Made by a program: the position numbers and the translations under genes. The notes below the pieces were generated by a model, which did no database searches, was not told where the DNA came from, and was given only the letters and a program-made list of their open reading frames with translations. A stretch of 64,000 nucleotides of DNA from Symsagittifera roscoffensis. Lineage: Eukaryota; Xenacoelomorpha; Acoela; Convolutidae. Below are positions 1 to 11,306 of the stretch, one piece after another (within the stretch, counting starts at the first letter, position 1; the number at the start of each line of letters is the position of its first letter). The stretch covers positions 9,334,386 through 9,398,385 of the forward strand of contig NC_087063.1 in the NCBI RefSeq assembly GCF_963678635.1, written 5' to 3'.

Positions 1-30
1 GATATTCAAAGAATAAAAGAAAAAACTTAC

Positions 31-45
31 CTGGTACCATTTGTT
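31..45 (-). other. Possible 15-nt microexon (minus strand)
   Basis: On the minus strand a pyrimidine-rich acceptor (positions 60-46, ending TTTTTAG) is followed by 15 nt, AACAAATGGTACCAG, and then a strong donor (gtaagt, from position 30 downward). A 15-nt exon would keep the reading frame. I cannot see the neighbouring exons or recognise the gene. This could be a chance pairing of splice-like motifs in AT-rich DNA. Confidence 0.2.
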
Positions 46-229
46 CTAAAAACAAAACCGGTCAATTTTGACACATTTGACAACTATAATTCAAATTGGG
101 ATAATGAATGCGCATTATATTTCGTCCAATTCAAGTGTCGGCGGATAACTGAATTACTCAAAATTGAACAGAAAAAAAATAACTTGCTCTTTATAGAATG
201 TTACCAGACGCAAAATTCTTCTATTGTTA

Positions 230-410
230 CTTAACATAGCGTGTGTGGGGACAAAATTGAGGAATCAAACTACAAAAATTAGAATTTATTCAATTTTTTT
301 GCACTTTTATAATTATTTTTTGGATTTGAAAAGCCACCATAGTAAAGGGCAACCGAACAATCAGGGCTTCGCCTTGACACGAGCCGTCTTGTTCAAATTC
401 AAGCTTATTT
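230..410 (-). repeat. Degenerate fragment of the inverted-arm repeat family
   Basis: This stretch resembles the outer ~180 bp of the arm repeat seen intact at 25906-26439, in reverse orientation. It has a GTGTGGGGACA-like segment, a T-rich stretch and then an altered version of the terminal hairpin region (ATCAGGGCTTCGCC...CCGTCTTGTT). It is diverged and truncated, and no coding function is seen. Confidence 0.5.
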
Positions 411-889
411 ATTTTACGCTTTAATTTTACGGCGGTTTTTGTTCGCGTTAATCTTGGATGATGCCAAATGGATGGACAATCTTGCATGGACGAAAATTCA
501 TAAGTAATTGATTGATTTCTTCATTTTATCATGCCACCTTATAAAGTGTGCAAAGGAATGGATATGACTTCTCATACTTGTCAAATTGGCTAAATTAGCA
601 GTTTTTGAGCCCCATAGTTCTATGAAAAAAAATCACTGTGCTTATTAATCGAGCTCCGAGAAAAAATACCTTTGAGAAAGCTCTACAAGCTTCAGTCAAA
701 TACGCAAATACAATGGGATGAAGTTGACAAATTAGCAATTTCAAACCTCATAATTTTATTTAAAAAAAGGTCACAGAACTTTTTATTTGTGCTCTGGTAA
801 AAATACTTTTCAGAAAGTAATACCAACTTTCGTCATACACAATTAGTAAAAAAAACCAAACTGAATTAAGTAACACCTTCTTCAAAAGT

Positions 890-1150
890 CGTACAATTCT
901 GTCAGTCGGAACAACTAGCATGCCTCAATTCAATTTAAACAGTTTCTGAGCCAAATTAAAACCCCGCGTGTGCGTTAATAGTCAAAAATATAACACCTTC
1001 ATTATCCAAATTTTGCTAAACTGGCAATCTTCAAATCAGCAAATTTTTCAAAAAACAATCACAAGTAAACTATCTTAGAAAAATGGGGTTCCAAAAAGCA
1101 ATGGCTTCCAGATGGGCCTACCAAAAATGGCTAGTTGAAAAATTGAAACT
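890..1150 (+). repeat. Diverged inner part of the arm repeat
   Basis: The order of landmarks matches the inner half of the arm repeat: AGTCGGAACAA near 905, a GCGTTAATAG-like stretch near 970, a CAATCACA-like stretch and CAAAAATGGCTAGTTGAAAA near 1120. Identity is low. The rest of 1-1527 (except 31-45 and 230-410) shows no gene or clear element. Confidence 0.35.
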
Positions 1151-1536
1151 TGCCAAGAGAACGTTTTATTAAGACAGAACAGTGATAGTTAACAGGGGGG
1201 TCAAATTTGGTGTGAAATTTTACGTTATTTTGAAGGCACCAAAAAAAATTCACGCAGTTTAGTTGACAAAAACATGCTCATGAAATTTGGCGGATACATT
1301 TTACTTTTTAAAAGTGTTGTCCACCTTTTTCTCTCTTTTAATAGCTGCCCTTCAAACTAGCCATTTTTGATAAGATCATTTAAAACCTATTGATGTTAGG
1401 ATTAGTAAAACACTTTTAGTGAGACTAATTCGTTCAAAAAAAAATTGACAACCAGACTGAAAAGGGGAAGGGAGTTCCTTTCAACACCCCCCCCCTCCTA
1501 AGTATTTTACTGTTAACAAGAAACCTGATGTTTCAG

Positions 1537-4500
1537 TCCAACCCCGCCTACCCGTCTGTGGAAAAAGTGCGTGATGAAATTGTACAGATGCTGAAAGGAC
1601 TCTGCTGCTCGACCATCTTCCCCTCCCTCTCCATTTACCTCAGTGCTACAGGCTCCACCTCCCCCTCCCTCACTCAGGGCTTCTGTGGGTGGTGGGATTT
1701 TTCACTCGGCTATCATCTGTTCAGCCTGTTTGTCGTGTGGATCGGCTCCGATTTCTACGAGTTCGCCTATCATAGATTGGGTAAATATCTACTCATAGTT
1801 AAAGTATTGAGTTATTAAGTTTCTTTGTTATGTTTGATTTTATGATTTTGTTTATTACTCAATCACTCCAATTGCTTCATTTATTAAGGTTTTTAAGAGT
1901 CTAATCATGGCCTGAAAAATGGAACAATTCGTACTTCAAAACCAAGTTTAAAAAGAGTAAGAAAAACTAATCGAAATCCCGAGGAAAAGCGCTATGTTTG
2001 AACTGGATACTTTCTTCGTTTCGCAATTTTAAATACTTGAATGCAATTTTCAGTTAAAATTTACTTCTTGCGATTTCTGAATTTGTTTTAGGTCATGTGA
2101 GCTTTCCGTTCTGGAAGCACCACAAACATCACCACGTGTTTTACAATCCATCTCCATTCGGTGAGTTGTTAGGCTTTTTTTAGTTCCTCGCCATCAAAAG
2201 GCATTTTGAGTTTGAGCCCTTGAACCATTGCTTTTACGAAAATCAAATACTTTTATTTAGGTGTAGAAGAACAGTTTGAGTTTTTTTCCAGGAAGGTCTT
2301 AAAATGCTCTAAGAAATACAGATTGAATTGATACATATTAATGCATTTTTGAGTTCAATTCAGGTTGTTGAGCAAAAATAGCGAAATACCGTGGTTTGAT
2401 CCCGAAACCATCACCTTATTGGACATGTATGCTAACTACTCGCCTCGAACCCTTCGATATACCGAAAATATACGGTTTATCAATTCAAACTCTCAATTGA
2501 CAGCTACTAAAATATCTCAAGTCTTAGCGCTGATTTTCTACGGAATTATTACTGAAGTAGCTCTGAAATATTGCAAGTTTAGCTATGCAAAAAACTCTGA
2601 ACTATATATGAATCACCGCTGGAAAACAGCGATCACTGGGATACTACAGAAAAAGCGATAATTAACGTTGGGACTTCAACCCGGGCAATTACTTTTTCGT
2701 AATTGGAGAGAGCAGTTTCATCGCTGAAAATTAGCCAAATTAGCAGTACACGTATACGAGCTGCTGAAATTACTATCTAAAGTAATCAGACAAGAACATG
2801 AAAATGTCAAAGTGAACCATTTCTTTTCAAAACAAGAATTGGACAATTCACTCGATACCACTAGAAGAATAAAATCACTAACAACAAAAAAAATTAACGC
2901 AAAATAACCAAAAATTATTATCTGTGCAAATACGGACACTATAGATTTCTTTAATTAATTTCAATATGAATATCATTAAAGAAGAAAGTCTTGAAATGCT
3001 CTAAGAAATATAGATTGCATTGATACATATTAATGCATTTTTGAGTTCAATTCAAGTTCTTGAGCAAAAATAGTGAAATACCATGATATGATCCCGAAAC
3101 GATCAGCTTATTGGACATGTATGCTAACTCCTCGCCTCGAACCCTTGGATATACTGAAGTTATAGGGTTTATCAAATCACACTCTCAATTGACAGCTACT
3201 AAAATTTCTCAAGTCTTAGCGCTGATTTTCTACGGAATTATTTCTGAAATAGCTCTGAAATATTGCAAGTTTACATATGCAAAAAACTCTGAACTATACA
3301 TGAATCACCGTTGGGATCCTACAAAAAAAGCGATGACTAAGTGGGATTTCAATCCGGGCATTTACTTTTTCGTAATTAGAGAGAGCAGTTTCATCGCTGA
3401 AAATTAGCCAAATTAGCAGTAATCTAACGATACATTTTGCTATTGTGGCAATGAACATCGACAAGACATCAATGATGATCGCTGCTTTTTTTTCAATTTT
3501 TTATTGCTAATTTTCAATGTGACCTAAGCCCTGGTGGGACAAAAAATAATTCGTTTCGAAATTGGGTTTAATTTTTTAGAATTCCCAGCTTGTTAAAAGT
3601 CACTGAACGTAGTAAAGACACTTATATAGATCTCGGTATTGTTTTTTCAGGAAAACTTTGTTCATTCCGAGCAGCTTTTTTCTTAGATTTTTCACACTAA
3701 AGTTTGATTTTTTGCGGTTTGACTTTTGATTTCTTCTTAAGATCAGTTCATTCATTTTGCAATAAGGAAGACAAATTTCCACTATTGAACAGCAAAAGTG
3801 TATAGATCACAAAAAACGTGATTAACTTCTAGTTTCGAAAATAGGTTATATCAAAAAATACTTATTGATCCAGTTTTCTCAAGATGGGATAATTTCATCA
3901 AAAAGATGCCAATCATGAAATGTTCTTGAAACTCAAGGAAATTTCAGGGCCTATATATTTTTCTGAAATTTGGAAGTTGAATTTTTTCTAAACATTTCGA
4001 GGCCAAACTGTGCACTGGATTGACGCACAATTTTCTGTCTGTATGTTTCTGGATCCCAGAGACAAGTCTTCAAAAATGCTCAAAATCGTCGGAATGATCA
4101 AATAAAATTAAAAAACCAATGAAGAACAAATGGAGCGTCTTTGTTGCGGAGTTCGCTTACAATTCACAAAATGCACAATTTGGCCTCATCTTGAAAGTAA
4201 TTTGATTTTTTGAGCAATCTTCTTCTGTTTCCTTGCATTACTTGACTCTTTTCCACTTGTCTGTTGGCTATGTTCATTACTTGAGTTAAATAAAAAAGTG
4301 CTAATCATGAACAGTTAATAAAATTCAGGAAGGTATAATCTTTCAAAATTTTTTATTCGACTGTGTTCCCCAATGAAATCAATCTGATTTCAAAATGGTT
4401 TGCTATGACCGGTTTTTCTGTATTATGTAGAGAACTTGTTTTGTGTTCAACCTCGTCTGGGAATGGCATGGAAATCGTGTGTGGAAGGGATGCCTCGTAA

Positions 4501-7500
4501 CTCGGATCTGTACGTTTACTTGAACATCGAGGTGGTCATTGGTCTAGTTCAATGAAGTCCTTTTCTGCGAAGTCAAGTCGTACTCTAAATCCTTTGAGTT
4601 GTGATTGTGGACGGCATATCGGTTGTGGTTAGCCATTCTTGTTCGAGTGTGATGGAATCATTTGTCTTTGGATGTTTGTCTTTGTTGTTGTGTGTCAATC
4701 TATATACTGCAAGGTATGATTTACATTTTATAAAATTTTATTAGTTCGGTTTTTTAATCATGAATTTAGTTAGTTGTTTTCACAAAAGCTTTTTTGTTTT
4801 AGTTCGGTTATTTTGAAGAGTTACTCACCCTTGAGCACCTCTTATTAAAAATAGAAGTGTGGTCACAAAGCGTGGATGTAGCGCGGTGGGTTAGGCCGGC
4901 TATAGAGCATGCTCAGGACGTCCTCTCTGGTGGGTTAGGCCAGGAGTGGGAGTATGATTTCGTGCGGTTTCTTTGAGAGGTCCTGTTATGTGATAACGTT
5001 TTATGTTGGGTTTATGTTGGTCTTTTTTTTGTTTCTTTGGTTGTGTCCTTTTTTCAAAAATCAAATTGTTTTTGTTATGGGTTTGTCTTGCGACTTTTTT
5101 CTGTTTTATTATTTTTTTCTTAGACTTTATAATAGTCTTCAAAAGAATAAATTATCCAGTTTTAAACTGGGTTAATCCGGTTTGGGTACCGTTGGTTTTC
5201 TTTCCTAGTCATGCTGTTATTTTATGATTTGTGGTGTTTAGTAAGCTGCGTTGGTTAGTTTGGTTTAGTATATAATTCCTTTCCAACCGGGTTAAAGGAA
5301 AGTTTGAAACTTGTTATGGTGTGTTAGAGTTGTTGAGTGTGAAAACTTGAAACTTAAAATCATTATTTAAACAATTCTTCGTGGGCGAGCTGTGCGAGTT
5401 TGGATAGAATTCTTGTGCCAGTGAATGAAAAAATCAAAAGGTTAGTACTGCATTTTCATTTTATCAATTTATTACATAGAACTTCAAATTTACTGCTTTT
5501 TGTTGGGGGAAATTTAAAGTTATAAATTTTCATCGTAATTAAATTTACCGCTTTATGGGGAAACAATTTATAAACTAATTTACTACATTTGGTATTAATT
5601 TTAATATATTATCTTGTGCAAAATATTAATGAAGTTTAGAAGAATTAGTTTATTTTTTATTTTTCTTTTCTGTTTTTTTTTGCAGATGATCGTGGTATGA
5701 AGACTAGAAATGTGAAAGAAACATGAATAAAGAATGGTTAGTACTAATTTAAATTTATTAGTTAAGAAAATTTTTAAATTATACTTACCTGTTAATCGTC
5801 TGGGAAAAAGCCGTGGGGGAAGATGTCGTGTATCATGTCCGATGTTGTTAGTAATTTTGCTAGTATGCGAATGATGTTTTTAGTTTGAAGCAGTGGCCAA
5901 AGCAATTGAAGTGCTTTAATGGTTTTTAGTTCTTCGGTGCCTACTGCAAACTCATAAGGTGTGTTTTGAATGAGGTTATATATTTTGGGATTATATTTAG
6001 TATTGTGAATAAATTCTAATATTGGGATTTCTATAGGCTGGATAAATTTATGTGGGATAAGGAAGGGTCTGGATTCTTCGGCGTTAAAGGTCTTCGTGAT
6101 GAGACAAAATATATACATTTGTGTTACTGGGTCATAATTGCGGAGGATGCCGTGGAGGTTAGTATCCTTGATGCAATAGGTGAAATTATGAAAAAATGGT
6201 GAAGTGTACTTCGAGTTAAGAAACTGAAAACGATGGTGTGGTTGTCTCGATGGAGTATGTAAATCAAAATGATTTTGTATGAAGCGATAGTATGTATATG
6301 TATGAGTCTGTTTAGTGCGTAACATAATGTCGTGTGAACAGTGCAAATTGCGTTCATGTGGTGCAAAGAAGTGAAAATAACTGAAATAACTGAAATTTGT
6401 CTTGAAAACTAACTGAAATTTGTCTTGAAAACTTTCGTAAGCTTGAATATCATTTAGTGCTTCAGAAATGATGTGATCATATTTTCTATCAAAAAAATTA
6501 AGTGTGAATACATATGACGTTTTGATGAAAAATTTTTCTGTTAGTTGTGGGTTAGCGAAGCGGTCGTCATCTAGAAATTGGTCTTGATTAGTTCGGATGA
6601 TATTATAGTCGTAATATTCTATTGTAAATTCGTTAGCACGAGGTGCAGTGAATGTTTTTAGTAATTTTTTATATCCTATAAAAATAAATTGTCTAGGTGT
6701 TAGTGTTGCGGTGAGTCTATATAGCATATCTTTATTCTTTTCTATATCGTCATGAGTACTAGATAGTGGCAGGCAAAGGGGATTAGTAAAATGGTAATAT
6801 GCTGTCCAGTGAAGTGTGGGCATTAAAACATGTTCATCTACAAAACTACGTGTGTCGTTAGTGTCGTTAGGCGTGTTTAATGTATATTGTGGGAATGAGG
6901 GTAAGGTGATTGCTAGAAAATCCTTAGTGTTTGTGTGTTGTGGATGATTAATATATTCGCAGGCTGTTCCGGGTTTGGTCGGGAATGGGTGATTCGGGAA
7001 TTTTCGTTTAAAAGTGCGATAAGCTCGGTGAGTGCTATTCGATGTTTTGGTGGATGTGGATGATTGTGCTAATGATGCAGTGTAAGCTGAGGAGGGTGTA
7101 GGAGTAGGTGGGTTTGAGGATTCTATTGTGGATGAAATTTGATGTATGGTGAGGATGTTAGGGTGTATTAACTGTTGCTGTATGGTGAAAAAATTATCGA
7201 GTTCCTGGGAAATTTGGGGGGTATCTGGAGAATTATTAGATGATTGATCGGAATGAAATGGAGAGTAGCTTGGGGTGTTTGCGAAGCATAAGAAGGAGTG
7301 GAAACGGATGGGAGTGAATTATTTAGTGGGATTGGTTGAAAAGGGGGTTTTGAAAAAACTGAGGAGTTGGTTTGAAAACTATTGGATATAGATAGTTCGG
7401 AGTCTGCAAATTCGTCAGGGGTTTCTATATTAGAGTTATTAAGTTGTGAGATGGAGTATAAAACTGAAATATCCGAGTTAGTATCCGAATTCGTGCTTGA

Positions 7501-10327
7501 TGATACATTAATACTTGGGAAATCGGGTGGTGGGAAAGCAAAAAGTGGGATTATTGGGATTGGAGTGTGGAGGTTGGTTGCGTGGGAATTTGAGCGGTGT
7601 AGGGATCAAAGTTGTCGGCCCATCGTGGGCTAAAAAAATGATTATTTTGAGACTGAAAAGCGGTGATATGGGGTTGTTCTATAATTTATTCATATGTATT
7701 ATCATCTTGTGAATGATGTGTCATTATAAGTTGTATGGGACTTTGTGATATATTTGGTCTAAAATTTGGGTTATGTGTTATTGCTAGGTTTCGGAAATTA
7801 CGTGGGACTAAGGATAATGGATGGTTATGTGGTAGGGGTGGCAACTGTGGTGCGGTAGGTGTTACTTCTATGTTATTATGTTCTTCGTCGTACATGTTCT
7901 GTCTTGTCGTTTTTTTTTATTATATTCTTTTATTTGTGCGTCTAGAAGAATTTTGTTTTTTGATGAAGAAGAAATTCCAAAAAATCCTGCAAATAGTATG
8001 CGTGCTACACTTGCTTTTCTATTTACTTGTGTTTGTATAGCGCATGTGTTATAGATTCCTTTTAAAGTGAAAAAAAGAAATCCTATAAAGTTAAACATTG
8101 CGTATAGGATAGTTAATTTTTCTAAGATGTAAAAGGGCCATCCTAGAAAATTGCGAATGGTGTTTTAGGTCTGTATTTTTCACCGTTTAGATATATATAG
8201 TCTTTAATGTCTTTAAAATATCCGCTATAATCTTGTGTATAAATATCTGCAAATCCTGCGGTTTCGGCAAGTTTTCGTAAATTTATTGCCCTTATTGAAT
8301 TGATTTTTTCTCTTTTTCTGCTAATTTTCATTTCCCAAACTTATCGGCGAGCGAAACTTTCCTTGAATTCGAAAAATTTTGTCAGTCATTTTTTAAGTTT
8401 TTCAGTCAGTCAAAAAGATGAATTCGAAAGTCGATGTTACTAAAAATTGCAATAAACGAAATATATTGCCAGTAAATTTGAAACGAAACAACTTGGATAT
8501 TTTAGCTGTTTAAAATGCTTTTTAAGGGTAAACGGTGGTAAAATACTGTCACCTTTTGTTTTTTTAGCCGTGATCGCAGATGAATGGATTGACCAGTTCG
8601 TGAGGTCAGTGATTTACCACACATTTGAATTAATCATCTTCAAGCAACAAACTTCTTGAAAATTAAACTCAAAATTTGTTTAGGTCACTTCCAGTTCTTC
8701 TAATTCCTGTGGTAAGTGCCTACAATCTCAAACTTCAAAAAAATATAAAGACGCAGTTATAGTCAACAAAGCTCTGAGAAGCTCAATTATAATGAGAAAG
8801 GTCAGTTATCATTAAACTCGTTTGAAAACTCAGTTAGAATCAAAAACTGCCAGAAACTTGTTGGTTCCGATAGATAACGAGCTTATAAAAAGCCAGTTTA
8901 AAAAACTAAGATCAACTTGAATTTTATATTTACTGGACAGCTAGACTGCTAGATTTTAAGATGGCTAAAAACATGGCTTAACTGCAAGATGCAATCAGCG
9001 AAATTGACTGTGAACTTAAAAGTTCAAGTAGCTTCAAGTCATTCAAAATTTCCATAAAATTGATGTCAAACGTTAACTGCACTACTTCGAAAAAAAATCA
9101 AAAATCAAAAAAAAATTTTTTAAATAGAATGAACAACTGAACTGAAACTCTGGCTTAATTTCTGTAGCTGATGCCGGTAAATCTGGACCTTCTGTTTGTG
9201 ACGTATGCAGTGTGTTTCTACTTCTACGGAGTGTACCTCCACTCGGGCCACGAGTTAGACTGTCTCTCCGCCCACAACAAATACATCAACACCTCATTCC
9301 AGGTAATATTTTTTGGGTCTTTTCTGTTATATGGCCCAAAATTGGCTTTAGTCTATTTTGAAAATTTGATCATAATGCTTGATTCTGATTGGATGAAATT
9401 AACAAATGCGAAGGAAACCTGTAGTTCAATTCTAAACATATTGGCCCATTCAAAGTTTGAATCAAGTTAACATCCTCCAGTTAAAATCTTCCACCCCAGA
9501 ATTTATTTCGCATTAAATTTGCTAAGCGCTGCATGTAAAATGCTCGATTCTGATTTAGGACCAAATTAACACCCCCCCCCCCCAACGGCTTTGGGAGGGG
9601 GGGGGTAGGGGAGAATGTTTAATTGATCCCGAAGTTTTGGTAAACTTTGGGCCGCATAACAGAAAAGAACCCTTTTTTGGAATGAAATCATTGTAATAAA
9701 ACACCCTACTAAAAACCCTCCTTTTTCCCATCCATTTTCAAAGCGATACAAATCAGTGCTTACAACTTAGTAAAGTTATTCATGTTGCTATTTATGTTTT
9801 TTGAGTTCTTAGTTTTTGAAACCCGTATATATTTTTCGATTTAACACGAGGTAATTAAGTCATAGCTTAGGTGTTCTTTCTAGGAATGGCCATTGGCTGC
9901 TCAAATAAAAATCAGATCGATTACTTTTTCTTTTTTTTTCTTCACGCTCAGGTGCGGATTTGGGGGAAGGATTGGACGTTCCCCTTTCAAGGATTCGACC
10001 CCCTTAATTTCACGCTCAACTTTGTTTTGATTTATGTATTTCGCTTTTTTGCGAGGCAGTTGTAAAATGATAGCAAGTACTTTCTTTTGCATTTTTCAGC
10101 ACTATTGTCACCATGCGAAATCACTCATGAACAAACCATACCATTGTGGTTTCTTCATTAAACTGTGGGACAACTTGTTCAGCTGTGTCTACCCTGAAGA
10201 CAAGTGCTTCTGTGCAGAATGTTCTAGAAGCAAAGGCGAGAGAAGTTTTGAGGCATACGAGAAAGTCCATGTGCCCGACTACTCGCTCCTGTTCGAAGCC
10301 AAGACTTGGCTCGGAAAATCAGTCTAA
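1537..10327 (+). CDS. Sterol desaturase / fatty acid hydroxylase family protein (six exons, 5' end missing)
   Basis: Six exons with GT-AG borders join in frame: 1537-1780, 2092-2160, 8568-8604, 8684-8711, 9168-9302 and 10100-10327, ending in TAA. They give 246 residues. The family is a di-iron membrane oxygenase group of the ER that hydroxylates or desaturates lipids and sterols. The His clusters are visible: YHRLGH (residues 78-83), HHKHHH (91-96), LHSGHE (His151, His154) and HYCHH (172-176). The segment after the second cluster (FYNPSPF, then an ADEW-type stretch) and the Cys-rich end (CFCAECSR) fit the lathosterol-oxidase-like branch. Exon 1 begins at an acceptor (TTTCAG), so the start codon and probably 50-100 N-terminal residues lie upstream. 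Intron 2 is 6.4 kb because of transposon insertion, whereas the other introns are 79-797 nt. The substrate cannot be told from sequence. Confidence 0.88.
2290..2750 (+). repeat. Direct duplication, copy 1, with coding-like frame
   Basis: This ~460 bp unit recurs about 692 bp downstream. Both copies read in the same plus-strand frame through a shared peptide (for example SQLTATKISQVLALIFYG), followed by ALKYCKF and NSELYMNHRW. Copy 1 is open from about 2365 to 2661. I see no ATG in a good context and do not recognise the protein. It lies inside intron 2 of the hydroxylase gene and could derive from an exon or a retroelement. Confidence 0.55.
2982..3420 (+). repeat. Direct duplication, copy 2, with coding-like frame
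   Basis: Second copy of the segment at 2290-2750. Its frame is open from about 3111 (ATG) to 3407 and continues past the shared core into KWDFNPGIYFFVIRESSF before a stop. Several differences from copy 1 are conservative at the protein level (Thr/Ser, Val/Ile). The ~230 bp between the copies and the stretch 3421-4356 hold no recognisable gene. Confidence 0.55.
5792..7623 (-). pseudogene. Broken ORF3 of element 4
   Basis: Homologue of the intact ORF3 at 40630-42435. The conserved C-terminal domain is open from 6823 down to the stop at 5792 and ends in the shared IFPHGFFPDD. The frame also continues upstream of 6823 without a stop through AYR, RKFPNHPF and LPSFPQYTLN-type segments to about 7283. 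A one-base deletion there shifts the Ser/Pro-rich N-terminal region. The start at 7623 is followed by a stop at codon 6. An 18-20 nt direct repeat near 6390-6440 adds a few residues relative to element 1. It has no recognised family. Confidence 0.75.
7624..8290 (-). pseudogene. Envelope C-terminal remnant of element 4
   Basis: It matches the last ~235 residues of the element 1 envelope ORF. Similarity starts at NLRKLAETAGFADIY (near 8285), is interrupted by a ~50 bp deletion near 8150-8165, and runs through the hydrophobic segments to a tail with TPTAPQLPPLP. A CAA-to-TAA change near 7686 and a mutated env stop/ORF3 start region (ATGG rather than ATGA) show decay. Confidence 0.75.
9571..9607. 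repeat. Poly-C / poly-G hairpin
   Basis: A run of 14 C is followed by AACGGCTTTGGGA and a run of 9 G, so the region can fold into a strong hairpin. It lies in the last intron of the hydroxylase gene. Homopolymers of this kind are also prone to sequencing error. Confidence 0.6.
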
Positions 10328-11306
10328 ATTCCGGCGTGAGCAAACTGCTAGGTTATACGTGTGGAATCACGTGAATTATCTAGAAGCATAACAATGAAAT
10401 CAAAATATACTTGGAATACTTTTGGTTTAGTTAACACGTGCAAACCATTTACCTCAAGACAGTTTTTCTAAAGAAATTTCTATGAGAAAAAACAAATCCT
10501 TATAAAATTATCCTCTTGGAAACTCTCGTTTCACTAAAATCATTTTGAAATGTCCATCGGACTTTTTGTGCCGAGAGTTTTAGAGTTTCTAAATAGGACG
10601 AGTTAGAAAATAATTTCTACATTTTGAACGAAGAAATTACATGTAGCGAGAACATACAAAACTGATTAAAAAACTTATTGTTCCGGCAACTCTTTTGTAT
10701 TCGGGTGTACTTTGGTTTTCTCTACTTTTCTGTTTTGCACGCAAAATCAGGTACCACATACAATTGTATATTATGTTTTTTTATGCAATTTATGCTCAAA
10801 AATTCAAAACATATCAATCTTAAACAAAACTGGCGACTAAGAAGAGTTTTATGGGCAAAAAACCACAAAAAAAAGAAGAACTAAGTGAAAAAAAAATTTG
10901 TAAGGGCCGGTCACTAGGTCAATCCAACCCGATGGAATATCGGATTCAGAGAAACTTGAAAAATATCTGAAAACTCTTTCCTTTTCTGTAGTGGTAGAAA
11001 CCAGGTTGAGGTTATTCTGCAATAATTGTCTAGTTCTGAGAAATGAGTCAAAATTGTCCATATAACAATTTTTAATTTCTGATTGCTTTTTAGACAGAGT
11101 TTTGCAACCGATTGGAGACTTTTTTGAAAATACGAATATTGATTTAAGTTCAAAAACAGCTTTCTGGTGGTAAAATTAATCAAAACTACTCAATTTATCG
11201 CAATTAAGTTATATTCTATAGATAAAATTCTATAGATAAAAAAATTACGTTGGATTTTCATGAGCTGTCTCCATAAAATCTATAAAATTTAATAACAAGG
11301 AATTAA
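10328..11306. other. Intergenic stretch, no feature seen
   Basis: This is the region downstream of the hydroxylase stop codon. It is AT-rich, with no long reading frame that looks coding, no strong AATAAA close to the stop, and no repeat recognised from elsewhere in the window. Confidence 0.5.

Larger units (their letters stand above)
4357..8290 (-). mobile_element. Env retroelement, 3' fragment (element 4) inside a host intron
   Basis: Reading on the minus strand from 8290 down, it holds the C-terminal part of env, ORF3, a short intron (5788-5704), a 3' UTR and LTR-like DNA. It is collinear with element 1 (39925-43850). The LTR part matches 58640-59700 closely but stops near 4357, about 540 bp before the LTR end seen in elements 1-3. 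The 5' side is cut inside env. Both genes are broken, so this is a dead fragment. It is antisense to the hydroxylase gene. Confidence 0.85.

Noticed and set aside
1082-1171. Short ATG frame upstream of the first visible hydroxylase exon
   Set aside because: It lies in a diverged arm-repeat copy (contains the shared AAAAATGGCTAGTTGAAAA) and has no donor leading into the gene.
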